Origin: a virus
Length of the DNA: 64,000 nucleotides
Strand: one strand, 5' to 3'
Virus record (IMG/VR): IMGVR_UViG_3300043811_000176
Coordinates: 1-64,000 of that record
Of this stretch, positions 14,152 through 22,634 are shown one piece after another. The position numbers and the translations under genes were made by a program. How positions within the stretch are numbered: the first letter of the stretch is position 1; each line of letters begins with the position of its first letter. The notes under the pieces were generated by a model. That model ran no database searches. It was given only the letters and a program-made list of their open reading frames with translations, and was not told the DNA's origin.

Positions 14152-15390
14152 CTATGCTTTGAGAGCCTGAAAGTGCATCGCGTCTCTGTAGGCCGGCGAC
14201 CAGTCGCCGCCCCACGTCCAGCCCTCGCCCTTGAACGCCTGGACGATCAGGCTGTCTTCCTTAAACTTGGTTTGTGACGCCGTTGCGTGCTGCGGATTTG
14301 CCGCCGCGTTGAAGTCGAGCGCGCCGCCGTAGGCGTGCTCGCTCAGCGTCGAAGTGCCGGCGATCGGGCGATAGTTGTAGGAGCCGTCGAAGACATTGTA
14401 TCCGAACGCATTGATTTGAGCCTGCGACTTTCCGCATTGCTCCCAGATATAGTCGAGCACGCGTCCGAGACTCAGTGCGCACTTTCGGTGAATCTTGATC
14501 CGGTCGGTCTTGGTTCCCTCGACGGTCAATTCCCACGGGCAGGTCACCTCGACGAGATTCGCCGCCTCCCATCCCGCCGAAGCTGGATTACCGAAGAAGG
14601 ACATGGCTTGCGATTGAGATGGCCATATGTTCTTCTGGAGGACGGTCCCGCCGCTTAATGGTGCCGATGGCTGCGCTGGAGTTGGTGACGGCGGATTGCC
14701 TTTGTCGAGCACGGACACGAAGTCCCATGACGTGACGTCCGTGATGTCGTCGAGGTTGCCGGTCTTGCCGAGCGCGCTCCATGCTCCCGGTGTGAGATCG
14801 AGTCCGGCATGGTTGGTTCTCCTGCCAGTCGTGTCGGTTCCGGTCTCGGCCTGGGGACGGGCACCATGATCCCAATAGGGGTCGTGGGTATTCCAGGGGC
14901 CGACGTCGACGACGGGGCAGTCGACGGTGGCGCCACGGAAGAAGACCCGGATGATGGGTGGGGTTCCAGGGAAATGATAGGGGAGCGCGGCCCCTGGTTT
15001 GTTGCTATCGATGAGCTTTCCGGTATAGGCGGAGAGCTTGGAGCTGACGCTGTCGCTGACCCCGGCGAAGCTGGTGGTGGTGATCCCTGTAAACCGGGGG
15101 ATGCCGGGGGCGGGGGAAGGGACAGGGGCGGGGGAAGGGACAGGGCCAGGCTCGGGCGCGGTCGGGGCAGAGGGGTCGATGGTGGGTGGAACAGGAGCGA
15201 CAGGGCCAGGGACAGCGGGCTGAGGAGGAGCAACCCCGCCAGTGGGAGGCTGTGGGATGGGGGCAGGCTGAGGGATGACGGGAGCATTTCCGCCTCGCGC
15301 AAGAAAGCTGAGCAAGCTGAGCAAGTACCACGCAAGGAGGCCGTCCCGCAGGACGACTATCAGCAGAGCAAGCGTGGCGTCAATCATCAT
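14152..15390 (-). CDS. Endolysin: membrane-anchored M15 D-Ala-D-Ala/L-Ala-D-Glu peptidase with DPBB-like domain
   Basis: A 412-residue modular lysin. Residues 4-31 form a membrane or signal-anchor helix, followed by a Pro/Ala linker of about 60 residues. A double-psi-barrel (RlpA-like) region follows with VDVGPWNTHDPYW and GLDLTPGAWSALG. The C-terminal M15/VanY-type peptidase has SEHAYGGALDF (zinc ligands H and D) and MHFQ (third His). Would cleave peptidoglycan stem peptides in the periplasm; the N-terminal anchor suggests a signal-anchor-release mechanism. Coupled to the upstream small gene by ATGA. Confidence 0.88.
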   Translation of the reverse strand: MMIDATLALLIVVLRDGLLAWYLLSLLSFLARGGNAPVIPQPAPIPQPPTGGVAPPQPAVPGPVAPVPPTIDPSAPTAPEPGPVPSPAPVPSPAPGIPRFTGITTTSFAGVSDSVSSKLSAYTGKLIDSNKPGAALPYHFPGTPPIIRVFFRGATVDCPVVDVGPWNTHDPYWDHGARPQAETGTDTTGRRTNHAGLDLTPGAWSALGKTGNLDDITDVTSWDFVSVLDKGNPPSPTPAQPSAPLSGGTVLQKNIWPSQSQAMSFFGNPASAGWEAANLVEVTCPWELTVEGTKTDRIKIHRKCALSLGRVLDYIWEQCGKSQAQINAFGYNVFDGSYNYRPIAGTSTLSEHAYGGALDFNAAANPQHATASQTKFKEDSLIVQAFKGEGWTWGGDWSPAYRDAMHFQALKA

Positions 15391-15695
15391 GAAGTGAACC
15401 CCCCGACTGCAGGCGGGTTCAAGATCGACCCTACCTTGACTGCGGGCGGTTTCAGGCTTGCCACCCAGGCATTGAAATCCGTTACCGGGTTGCCGGTCAG
15501 GTGAAGCATGGCCGCAGACGTGAGCAGCCCCGCAGCCTGCTGACTAGCTGTGGCCGTCGGAACGCCCGCAGCGACTTGCTGATTAAGAAGGCCCTCGACC
15601 GCCTTGACGACCGCCTGGAACTGCGGATCGTTGAGCAGCGCAAGAACTGCGGGGATGAGCGAGGTCAGGGCCGTGATGATAGGTCCGAAGCTCAT
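15387..15695 (-). CDS. Small hydrophobic protein (102 aa)
   Basis: ATG 15695 follows GGAGATAGAACCGCC. The N-terminal half is hydrophobic (GPIITALTSLIPAVLALL), the rest a helical Ala-rich region and a Pro-containing tail (LKPPAVKVGSILNPP). Located directly upstream of and coupled to the endolysin, where holins or chaperone-like lysis proteins are usual. No family recognised. Confidence 0.55.
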   Translation of the reverse strand: MSFGPIITALTSLIPAVLALLNDPQFQAVVKAVEGLLNQQVAAGVPTATASQQAAGLLTSAAMLHLTGNPVTDFNAWVASLKPPAVKVGSILNPPAVGGFTS

Positions 15696-15702
15696 GGCGG
15701 TT

Positions 15703-16029
15703 CTATCTCCTCTGCGATGTGGTTGGAGAAAGTGGGGCACTGCTGGCCGGAACAACAGTCGGGATGCTGCTATCAGCCGCCATCGCCTGGATCGCCGGCG
15801 ACGCGGCGGGCGTCACCTGGATGGGGGCGACACCGGGGACTTGGCTCGCCGTCTGGACGACCTTGCTGTCGCGGTGGATGAAGAGACCCCACACGAACGG
15901 CACGGCTATGCCGGCCGCGCTGACGATCGTCTGGGCGGTGTTTCCGTTGATGATTCCGTCGGTCGCCGCTGCGCTCGCGGCCGCACCGATGGTGCTGGTT
16001 ACGAAGCTTATCCAGGTATTCGGGTTCAC
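15703..16029 (-). CDS. Putative holin-like membrane protein (108 aa)
   Basis: GTG 16029 overlaps the stop of a tiny upstream ORF (GTGA) and has GGGAGATTATCT upstream. Two hydrophobic stretches: WISFVTSTIGAAASAAA and IVSAAGIAVPFVWGLFI, then HRDSK and an Ala/Pro-rich tail. The two-helix topology and position just before the endolysin fit a holin; not proven. Confidence 0.55.
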   Translation of the reverse strand: MNPNTWISFVTSTIGAAASAAATDGIINGNTAQTIVSAAGIAVPFVWGLFIHRDSKVVQTASQVPGVAPIQVTPAASPAIQAMAADSSIPTVVPASSAPLSPTTSQRR

Positions 16030-16088
16030 AGATAATCTCCCATGATGAGGATGATCACGCATAAGAAAAACAGAAGTCCGAACAACAT
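16026..16088 (-). CDS. 20-residue membrane peptide
   Basis: MLFGLLFFLCVIILIMGDYL: one hydrophobic helix. GGAGG sits 6 nt upstream of the ATG and the stop overlaps the next gene's GTG start, so it is very likely translated. Confidence 0.55.
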   Translation of the reverse strand: MLFGLLFFLCVIILIMGDYL

Positions 16089-16103
16089 GCGGTCCTCCAT
16101 AGC

Positions 16104-16229
16104 TCACGGCCGCCTATTTCTTTTCCCAAACAAAAACGTCAATATAATCAGGACTCCAGCAACAGCGTTTACCGTCGCCACGGCATGTTGAAAACGCACA
16201 TAGGACACGATGGTCTCCGATATCATCAT
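16104..16229 (-). CDS. 41-residue single-pass membrane protein
   Basis: ATG at 16229 overlaps the upstream stop (ATGA). Short N-terminus, then a helix from about 17 to 34 (VATVNAVAGVLIILTFLF) and a basic GKRNRRP tail. Sits between a signal-peptide coiled-coil protein and a tiny membrane peptide; a spanin or antiholin component is possible by context only. Confidence 0.5.
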   Translation of the reverse strand: MMISETIVSYVRFQHAVATVNAVAGVLIILTFLFGKRNRRP

Positions 16230-16423
16230 TTGGGCTCCCCCGGTTTATCGGCTGCTTGCCGCTCCAATTCGCGGATGCGATTCTGTAAGGCTGCAAGTTG
16301 CATTGAGCAAGCCTTCTGCGCGATGCTGAGCTGCCATTCGGTCCATTGCAGCGCCGGATCGGGCGTAATGGTCTGTGCAATAGCAGATGTGCTCAGTAGA
16401 AGCAAAATAATAAAGCTGCGCAT
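16226..16423 (-). CDS. Secreted coiled-coil protein, spanin-like (65 aa)
   Basis: Signal peptide MRSFIILLLLSTSAIAQ, mature part WTEWQLSIAQKACSMQLAAL into a coil (QNRIRELERQAAD) and KPGEPK. A short periplasmic coiled-coil protein in the lysis region resembles outer spanin components, but there is no lipobox cysteine near the cleavage site. Closely resembles in layout the 18288-18530 gene, which may be a paralogue. Confidence 0.55.
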   Translation of the reverse strand: MRSFIILLLLSTSAIAQTITPDPALQWTEWQLSIAQKACSMQLAALQNRIRELERQAADKPGEPK

Positions 16424-16432
16424 GCGAACTCC

Positions 16433-17782
16433 TTATGGCGCGTTGGTCGTCCACGCAGGCACCCAATACGCTGTAGTGCCTGCGTATATTTTTACCCAGG
16501 CCGCGCTGTTGGCGCTGTTGGCGCTCGACATTTTCACTGTGCCGGTTCCAGAGCTGATAGTGGTGCTGGAAACGCTGCTGAGCGTATTAGCTGACGCAGT
16601 TCCGCCCGGATCGGCGGTGGCCACAAGGCCGCCTCCCGTAATCGTGGACGACGCGGCGACGGCACCGGTAACATCAAGAGCTACACCAGGCGTTTTGTTG
16701 ATGCCGACACGGTCGTTGGTGGTGTCCACGACAAGGATGGAAGTCGATAACGCCGCATTCTTGACTATGACTCCGGTTGTGCTGTCGACGACAGGGGCGA
16801 TTACGTTGGAACTCAGAGCTACATAGCTAGCGGTGACGTTACTGCTGAATTGTCCGGCTCCCGTAACGTCGAGCGTAACCGCGGGATTCGTCTTGCCGAT
16901 TCCCACTCTTCCGTTCGTCGTATCCACATTGACCACGACGGTGCTCGCGGCGGCGTTTGTAATTTGTATGGCTGTCGTGGAATCTGCGGACGGAAAAATG
17001 GTGCCGGTCGAAAGATCGAGCGCGGTCGCATTAATTTGCCCGGAAAAATTTCCTAGAACAGAGTAGATATTGGACCACCGGAGCGACGTGATGCCGAGGG
17101 ACCAATAATTATTGGTGCTCGGCGTGAAATTACAGGACGTGCCAACACAGGTTTCGCTCAGAATGCGATTGGTCGCGGTGGCGCCTTCGTAAACCTCAAA
17201 ATCGATCAGACCTTGCTCGGCGCCCGCTGTTGCTACTATGTAACCGCCGTTTATATAAGCGCCAGTGTGGTTGACCGCGTTTGAATTGTTTACGTTGAAT
17301 AGAAGGCCCCCACCAGCCCCGTTGGTCCCAGCGGTATTATTCAAAACCAACAATGGATTTCCGGCCCCGGAAATCTCGCTTATGGTCAACGTGTTGGTCG
17401 TGATCGCGGTAATCGCGCTCAGGCTTTCCACCCAAGCCGTAGTCGCTACATTCGTCGTTGAATCGCCGGCCGCTCGCGTCGGAGCAGTCGCACCCCCGTT
17501 TAAATTCTGGACTCCCGGCCAGTTGTTGGTCCCGGTCGCCGACAAGCCGCAATCGATCAAGGACGGCGTCGAGCTGGTGGCATTGGCGCAGACGAAGTCG
17601 TTGATCGTGAAATTACCGTTTAGGGTCGCGCCGCCGCCGATCGCGCCGCCGTCGCCGATGACGCCGTTGGTCAACCACTCCGCTATGTGTCCAGGAGTCA
17701 CGACTCCGGATTGCTGCACGGATTGAGCGTGCGCAGAAGACGCCAGCGCGAGGCCAAAAAGGGCTTGCGACAAAAACTTCAT
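16433..17782 (-). CDS. Tail fibre/spike-like protein with signal-like N-terminus (449 aa)
   Basis: ATG 17782 chosen: MKFLSQALFGLALASSAHAQ is a Sec-type leader. It is followed by a head module (SGVVTPGHIAEWLTNGVIGD) shared with the next upstream protein. The shaft has Thr/Ser/Asn-rich beta repeats and two copies of the T-N-x-R-V-G-I-x-K-T-x-P-x-V-x-L-D-V-T-G motif typical of phage fibre and endosialidase-chaperone regions. A leader on a virion protein is odd for a phage, but repeats among the fibre genes here. Likely host-recognition. Confidence 0.65.
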   Translation of the reverse strand: MKFLSQALFGLALASSAHAQSVQQSGVVTPGHIAEWLTNGVIGDGGAIGGGATLNGNFTINDFVCANATSSTPSLIDCGLSATGTNNWPGVQNLNGGATAPTRAAGDSTTNVATTAWVESLSAITAITTNTLTISEISGAGNPLLVLNNTAGTNGAGGGLLFNVNNSNAVNHTGAYINGGYIVATAGAEQGLIDFEVYEGATATNRILSETCVGTSCNFTPSTNNYWSLGITSLRWSNIYSVLGNFSGQINATALDLSTGTIFPSADSTTAIQITNAAASTVVVNVDTTNGRVGIGKTNPAVTLDVTGAGQFSSNVTASYVALSSNVIAPVVDSTTGVIVKNAALSTSILVVDTTNDRVGINKTPGVALDVTGAVAASSTITGGGLVATADPGGTASANTLSSVSSTTISSGTGTVKMSSANSANSAAWVKIYAGTTAYWVPAWTTNAP

Positions 17783-17808
17783 GGTCGAATCTGGAAGCAT
17801 GTGATTCT

Positions 17809-18291
17809 CTAGCTGAGATTGTCCAGTACGAAGTAGATGTCCGCAGTCGCCGCTGCACCCTGCGGCGTGGTCAGGGAAAGCCAGATTGCAAGCAATCCTC
17901 CGATCGCCCCGAGGTTGGCCGACGAAAAGCGCGTGTTCGATCCGAATGACGCCAGTGTCGCCGTCAGCAAACCGGCTGATGTCGTGAGCGCTGAATACGC
18001 CTGCGAGTTCGCCACGATCGGCGTGCCGCCTTTCGAAGCGGCCGGATAGAAGCCGCCCTGTGCCGTCGTCAAGCTGATCGAAGCGTTGGTGATGATGATG
18101 TTGGCGAGCCGGAAGGCGGTGATGTATTGCGGGATCGCGATCGGCTGATCGTTGGTCGTGTTGAAATTGTACGAGCGACCCGAAACAATGAAGCGTCCTG
18201 TCGGCGCCGGCCCGCCGTCCTGGATGACGCCGGTAGATGCCCACGTCGCGATGTGATTGGGGGTGACGAGTCCGCTCTGGGTGACGGTCAT
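17809..18291 (-). CDS. Fibre-associated protein sharing a head module (160 aa)
   Basis: Begins MTVTQSGLVTPNHIATW, then STGVIQDGG, nearly the same as residues about 22-45 of the protein encoded just downstream. The remainder is a compact beta-rich domain (FIVSGRSYNFNTT, YFVLDNL). The shared module could be a common attachment domain to the virion or a chaperone-recognised segment. ATGA overlap with the upstream gene. Confidence 0.65.
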   Translation of the reverse strand: MTVTQSGLVTPNHIATWASTGVIQDGGPAPTGRFIVSGRSYNFNTTNDQPIAIPQYITAFRLANIIITNASISLTTAQGGFYPAASKGGTPIVANSQAYSALTTSAGLLTATLASFGSNTRFSSANLGAIGGLLAIWLSLTTPQGAAATADIYFVLDNLS

Positions 18292-18530
18292 TTTGCGTCC
18301 TCGATCGCGCTGCGCAACGCGGCTTCGGCATCGGCGAGCTTCGCCTTGAGTCCTGCCGCCTCAGCCGCAAGCTGTCGCATCAGCGTCTGCGCCTGCTCGC
18401 TGTCGGAGAGGAAGATGGCCTTCTGCTGCTGGCAGACGCCGAGCTGGGTCGCGAGGTCGAGCGGCGGGAGCTGCTGAGCCGCGGCTGGAGCGGCTAGGAG
18501 CAGAAGAAGGATCTGCGCATGCGCCCTCAT
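18288..18530 (-). CDS. Secreted coiled-coil protein (80 aa)
   Basis: Signal peptide MRAHAQILLLLLAAPAAAQ, then a region with one Cys (LGVCQQQKAIF) and a C-terminal coil (MRQLAAEAAGLKAKLADAEA). Same layout as the 16226-16423 product. ATGA overlaps on both sides, embedded among fibre genes. Function unknown. Confidence 0.6.
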   Translation of the reverse strand: MRAHAQILLLLLAAPAAAQQLPPLDLATQLGVCQQQKAIFLSDSEQAQTLMRQLAAEAAGLKAKLADAEAALRSAIEDAK

Positions 18531-19147
18531 GGATTAATCTCAAAAGCCGTAAGGTTGAAGTTGGCTGACCCTGCGGTCAGATACACGCCATGGCCGAAGA
18601 ATGAACCGCCGCCGAACGTCATGCCGATATTGCCGACGTTTTCGAGAGCGTCTTCGAAACCGGCGAGTTCCGCGGTTCCGAATTGACCGTCCATGTCTGA
18701 CCATTCCTCAGGGGTAAGCGACACGAGCAGCGTCGTGGGTCCACCAAGCGCAAGCGGCACGGACAATGGATTGCTCCACCACCGATAGGCGGGCTGATTG
18801 AGGGCTGCATCATTGCGCCGTTCGATCAGAAAGCGAACAGTCGCCGGCGTCGAGCCGGTATTGTTTGGCGCCGTGTGAAAGTCGAAGACAGGGTTATCTC
18901 CGGTGACACCGAACGTCATCGAGATAGATGATCCGACGAGCGCCTTGGTATAAGGCGTCGTCACATAGTCGACGTGCGGGCAAGCAGAAATATTATAGTT
19001 CGGCGGCTGCGTCGCGGGTGCTGGGCATGCGCCAGCTGGCGCTACCGGAAAAGCGAACGTCCAGCCGCCGGCCATCGCCGCCGGATGCAGGGGCATCTTC
19101 GGGCTGTAACGGATGTTCCAAGCGTTTGCCGCTAGAGAGATCGTCAT
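18527..19147 (-). CDS. Beta-rich virion-associated protein (206 aa)
   Basis: Start at 19147 by ATGA overlap. Residues suggest a beta sandwich (WTFAFPVAPAG, ISMTFGVTGDN, TPATVRFLIERRND, SANFNLTAFEINP), with a cysteine pair near the N-terminus. The layout is that of carbohydrate-binding or baseplate-like proteins in fibre clusters; I do not recognise a named family. Confidence 0.55.
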   Translation of the reverse strand: MTISLAANAWNIRYSPKMPLHPAAMAGGWTFAFPVAPAGACPAPATQPPNYNISACPHVDYVTTPYTKALVGSSISMTFGVTGDNPVFDFHTAPNNTGSTPATVRFLIERRNDAALNQPAYRWWSNPLSVPLALGGPTTLLVSLTPEEWSDMDGQFGTAELAGFEDALENVGNIGMTFGGGSFFGHGVYLTAGSANFNLTAFEINP

Positions 19148-20934
19148 CAAAAACTCCAAGCTGACGGATTTTGAATGTAGGTCTGAGCATTCGCTAGCGT
19201 CAGGGGCGGTGTGGGCCAGCGTGTCGGCGGTCCGGCCGCAACGGCGCGCGCATTCCAATCCCAATGAAACTGCGGACCGGCGCCGATGGCCGCGACCTGC
19301 GCGCCCGCACCCGTGCTGCCGAGCCGGAAGTCCCCGTTCGCCACGGTGCCCGAGAGCAATGCGACTAGGTCAGAAGCTCCAAGCGCGATCGAATGTGCGT
19401 CCTGACCCGTAGCCGCCTGCCATGCGGCAAGCGTGGTGTAGATAGTTCCGTTATATTTCATGCTGAGCGTTCCGGCGGCACCGTTAGACAGGAAGACATT
19501 GAAATTTCCGACGTAGGGCACGCCTCCAGGAATTTCCAACATGAGTCCGCCGGCCGTATTAGCAAAAATGCTATTCATTATCGTCAATGAACCACTCGTC
19601 CAACCCCCGCCGTCCAGGAACGTCCTGCGAACCCCGGCATGGTAGAAAAAGCAATTTAAAAACGCCAGAAATGTTCCGTTCAAAGTAGAATTTAAAGATA
19701 GGCCCGGATTGGGGGAACCGACATCATAGGATACCAAATTTGAGATAACGATCGGGCCTCCAGCAGACGCCTTGGACAGAAAAAAATCCTGATTGGTGCT
19801 GCCTGACACTGCGTCATTTATCTGCACGTAATTTATTGACCCGTTATCGGACTGTGCTGTCACTCCAAATTCAGAATTATTGGTTATGAAATAGCCGTTT
19901 ATAGACAGGTTCTTTGCTATCGAGCCAAACCCATTGCAATTTCCTATCCATATCTGTTGCGCGTTGTAATTGGTCAGAAGAGTTGCTAGATCGTCATGAT
20001 CAAAATACGCTGCTGAGTTTGCTACATAAGAAATGTCGGAGTACACGCCGACCCTGGTAAGATTGATGGTGTTGCCTGCGAGCGTCTCCGGCGAGTTTGC
20101 GTAGGAAATGATCGGATTATTGCTGGGTTCAACCGCGGTTGTCGCGTCCCAACGGCAACAAATGCTATCTACGACATTTGATCCGTTTCCAGTCCATAGG
20201 TTATGCTTGGTGCCATCCTGTGCCAGCACGTTTATTATCGTCTGGCCCAAGCCTATGAGAATGCAGGAGCCATTGTTGATCAACTGGCGCTTGGTGTTGA
20301 TTCCGATAACAACAGAATCATCGCCGCTGCACTGAATTCCGTACTCGCGGACGGATACTTCGTAGGTGTTGCCATCGGTGTTGGGATTATTAGCGCCGCC
20401 AGGATTGATTTGCACCGTGACGGGGCTCGATAACGGTTCACCGGGGTCGACGAACGATCCAGGGGTCGAGGCGCACGTAGACACGTTGGCGACTCGCAGC
20501 AGCAAAAGCCCATTTTGGTATGCAGTCAAGCGGCTGATGTTCACTACGTCGATCGTCACGCTCTGCTGCCACACCGTGGTCTGTCCGGCGGTCAACGTCC
20601 AGCCTGTGACGACATTGGCGCCATCGATGATTGGGGCTGCGCCGGAGCCGTAGGAAACGATCGAAGTCGCGGTGCTGATTTCTTCGCGAAACGAAGATCC
20701 GCACTTGAGGGCAACGCTGGTATGAGTTGGATTTGCCGCGATAGCCGTCTTCACGGCCGCCAACGTTTGAAATGGAAGGGCTTGAGACGTGCCCGGATTG
20801 GAATCACTGCCTGCAACGCTATCGGCATACCAAGTTACCGGCGTAGCGCCTCCACCGCCTACTATTTGCGCAGCCGCGCGAAAAGGGCAAGTCAGCACCG
20901 CTGCCGAGATGAGTAGTCGACGACGAGATATCAT
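19147..20934 (-). CDS. Tail spike-like right-handed beta-helix protein (595 aa)
   Basis: The N-terminus MISRRRLLISAAVLTCPFRA looks like a twin-arginine or Sec leader. The rest has the pectate-lyase-like pattern WYADSVAGSDSNPGTSQALP followed by FQTLAAVKTAI, an opening typical of parallel beta-helix proteins. Many Asn- and Ser-rich turns follow, with LNCFFYHAG and IMNSIFANT rungs. Likely a polysaccharide-degrading or binding spike. No catalytic residues can be assigned by eye. Either exported or a virion protein with an unusual leader. Confidence 0.65.
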   Translation of the reverse strand: MISRRRLLISAAVLTCPFRAAAQIVGGGGATPVTWYADSVAGSDSNPGTSQALPFQTLAAVKTAIAANPTHTSVALKCGSSFREEISTATSIVSYGSGAAPIIDGANVVTGWTLTAGQTTVWQQSVTIDVVNISRLTAYQNGLLLLRVANVSTCASTPGSFVDPGEPLSSPVTVQINPGGANNPNTDGNTYEVSVREYGIQCSGDDSVVIGINTKRQLINNGSCILIGLGQTIINVLAQDGTKHNLWTGNGSNVVDSICCRWDATTAVEPSNNPIISYANSPETLAGNTINLTRVGVYSDISYVANSAAYFDHDDLATLLTNYNAQQIWIGNCNGFGSIAKNLSINGYFITNNSEFGVTAQSDNGSINYVQINDAVSGSTNQDFFLSKASAGGPIVISNLVSYDVGSPNPGLSLNSTLNGTFLAFLNCFFYHAGVRRTFLDGGGWTSGSLTIMNSIFANTAGGLMLEIPGGVPYVGNFNVFLSNGAAGTLSMKYNGTIYTTLAAWQAATGQDAHSIALGASDLVALLSGTVANGDFRLGSTGAGAQVAAIGAGPQFHWDWNARAVAAGPPTRWPTPPLTLANAQTYIQNPSAWSF

Positions 20935-20990
20935 CGCATTTCACCGCAACTTGACGCCAGCAGAAATTCTCGTTTGGAAAACATTCTGCA

Positions 20991-21557
20991 TTAATACCCT
21001 GTACACAGGTACGAGATCACGTCGCCGGTCGTCGTGGTCGCCGTAAAACTTGCCGCCGTTGTAGAGACGGTGGCGGTCGGTACTAGAGTGTTCGTCGGTG
21101 TGGTGCGGTCCGTTAGAATACAATTCCAGCCAGTGCCTACATTTCCCGATGCAAACGTCAGAGTAAGCGTCGTGCCGGAACAGGTCGGCGCCACAAAAGT
21201 TCCAGCCGCGGCACCTCCCGTGGTCGTCCCGCCTGAACATGCGCCGGCAGAAGCTGTCGGTTTCAGACCGGTGGAATAAAACCCTCCTCCTTGAATTATA
21301 CCGCTCGCATTCAGTGCCGACAATCCGTTCCCTGCGGCTATCCTTCCTAAAGCTGTAACCTGCCCACCAGCACCTTGATAAGTGAATCCCGAATCGCACG
21401 CGACGTTCCCGCTCGACTGATACAGAATTCCCGTCGTCCCCGACGTGCATGTAAGAGGCGTCGCGCCGGAGACGATTGAAGATGAGCCGCTGCCCGATAT
21501 CTGCTGTGCCCAAGCAGCGTGGGCAAGCAGTATGAATACGAGGATTCTCCAGATCAT
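20991..21557 (-). CDS. Secreted Ser/Thr/Gly-rich beta protein (188 aa)
   Basis: ATG 21557 overlaps the upstream stop. Signal peptide MIWRILVFILLAHAAWAQ, mature part low-complexity GTTTGGAAAGTFVAPTCSG with scattered Cys (four or more). The terminal strand repeats TFTATTTTGDVISYLC. Looks like the end domain of a fibre or a small decoration protein. Function unknown. Confidence 0.55.
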   Translation of the reverse strand: MIWRILVFILLAHAAWAQQISGSGSSSIVSGATPLTCTSGTTGILYQSSGNVACDSGFTYQGAGGQVTALGRIAAGNGLSALNASGIIQGGGFYSTGLKPTASAGACSGGTTTGGAAAGTFVAPTCSGTTLTLTFASGNVGTGWNCILTDRTTPTNTLVPTATVSTTAASFTATTTTGDVISYLCTGY

Positions 21558-22006
21558 TGGTAGGTTCCTCGCACAAAACCAACCGTGGAAAGCGTCAGCG
21601 TGGCACACGCGGTCGAGCTGATGGCGACCACGATGCCGATCGAGTACCAGACCGGGTAATTCGGATAAGTCAGGGAGCGAGACGAACCTGCCGAGACGTC
21701 GACGCAATCGACGAGATTGCCCGAAGCACCGCTTCCGTCGCCCGCCGTCGTCGATCCGTTGGCCGGCGCGGTCGTCGAGTTGAATATCATGATCCAACAG
21801 GCCGCCGTGCATTCGGCATAGACTCCCAGCAGAAATCCTTCGCTCGTTTTGAGCACGCAACTCGATACGGCCGAGCCGCAAGTTTGGCTCTGGAGCCCAA
21901 GGTTTGGGGGCGCAAGACGCACATTGCTTTGCGCTCGAAGCGGGTTCGCTCCAGCGACCAGCAAGCATATTGTAGTGAATACGACTACAAGAGCGTTTCG
22001 CTTCAT
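21554..22006 (-). CDS. Secreted beta protein of a phage tail-region type (150 aa)
   Basis: Signal peptide MKRNALVVVFTTICLLVAGA, then SSCVLKTSEGFLLGVYAEC and WIMIFNSTTAPANGS. The pattern (a strand, F-N/D-x-T-x-A-P-A-N-G, glycine-rich loop, P-x-P-V-W-Y-S-I-G-I-V-V-A-I-S-S-T) matches small beta proteins common in phage tail modules. ATGA overlaps on both sides. Confidence 0.55.
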   Translation of the reverse strand: MKRNALVVVFTTICLLVAGANPLRAQSNVRLAPPNLGLQSQTCGSAVSSCVLKTSEGFLLGVYAECTAACWIMIFNSTTAPANGSTTAGDGSGASGNLVDCVDVSAGSSRSLTYPNYPVWYSIGIVVAISSTACATLTLSTVGFVRGTYQ

Positions 22007-22308
22007 TTCCGCCTCACCAGCCAGTTGGCCGCGAGCACGAACGCGGCGAAGATCGATAGAGACACGATCTGGGTCGGGTTGGGATCCGGGGTTTTATACC
22101 ACAGCCACCACGTGCCTGTCATGGTCACCAGGGTAAAGAGATTGGCGATGGCAGAGAGCGTGCGCTGAGACAGCGTCTTCAAGCTCAGCAACAGGAGATC
22201 GAGCCCAGGAGGTGCGGCGTCTTGTCGCTCCTGAGCCCTTGTCGAAGGAGCATCCGTCTCTTCAGGCTCGTCCTGAATGACTTCCCACTTTCGTGTCGCG
22301 TCGCTCAT
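22003..22308 (-). CDS. Two-helix membrane protein (101 aa)
   Basis: Acidic N-terminus, then membrane helices at about 58-73 (LFTLVTMTGTWWLWY) and 83-98 (LSIFAAFVLAANWLV). Overlaps the previous small gene by 47 nt in another frame. Role unknown; could be a virion-associated or lysis membrane protein. Confidence 0.6.
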   Translation of the reverse strand: MSDATRKWEVIQDEPEETDAPSTRAQERQDAAPPGLDLLLLSLKTLSQRTLSAIANLFTLVTMTGTWWLWYKTPDPNPTQIVSLSIFAAFVLAANWLVRRK

Positions 22309-22432
22309 CGCGTTTTTCCTTCTTCAGGCGGTCCAATAGCGGTTGCCAAATCTCCCACTGCCACGGTTCAAGCATGACAGGAGGCTGCTTCGGATCAGGA
22401 CGCAACTCGTCGTATATTTCCGGGTCGACCAT
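22262..22432 (-). CDS. Small Pro/Trp-rich protein (56 aa)
   Basis: ATG 22432 with CCAGGAGAACCGCG upstream. DELRPDPKQPPVMLEPWQWE then a basic helix (DRLKKEKRDERRD). Extensive overlap with the next gene (47 nt). No family recognised. Confidence 0.5.
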   Translation of the reverse strand: MVDPEIYDELRPDPKQPPVMLEPWQWEIWQPLLDRLKKEKRDERRDTKVGSHSGRA

Positions 22433-22634
22433 CGCGGTTCTCCTGGTTGAATCGATCAAAGTCGAACCCGCCTTCGGCGGGCAAATCATCCTTTACTTTA
22501 GATTTCAACAGCATCGTATAGTGCGGATTGAGGATTTTCAACGCCTCGCGGCGGTCCTCGGGGGTCGCGCTCGGATCCAGCGCATCTTCTGCGACGCGCA
22601 GCGCGAGTTCCTCGATCTTCTCCTTGGCGCTCAT
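22395..22634 (-). CDS. Small helical phage protein (79 aa)
   Basis: MSAKEKIEELALRVAEDALD, then PEDRREALKILNPHYTMLLK and an acidic glycine tail. It is coupled by ATGA to the large internal protein gene and overlaps the next gene by 38 nt. Similar small helical proteins occur beside phage internal protein genes; function unknown. Confidence 0.55.
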   Translation of the reverse strand: MSAKEKIEELALRVAEDALDPSATPEDRREALKILNPHYTMLLKSKVKDDLPAEGGFDFDRFNQENRDGRPGNIRRVAS

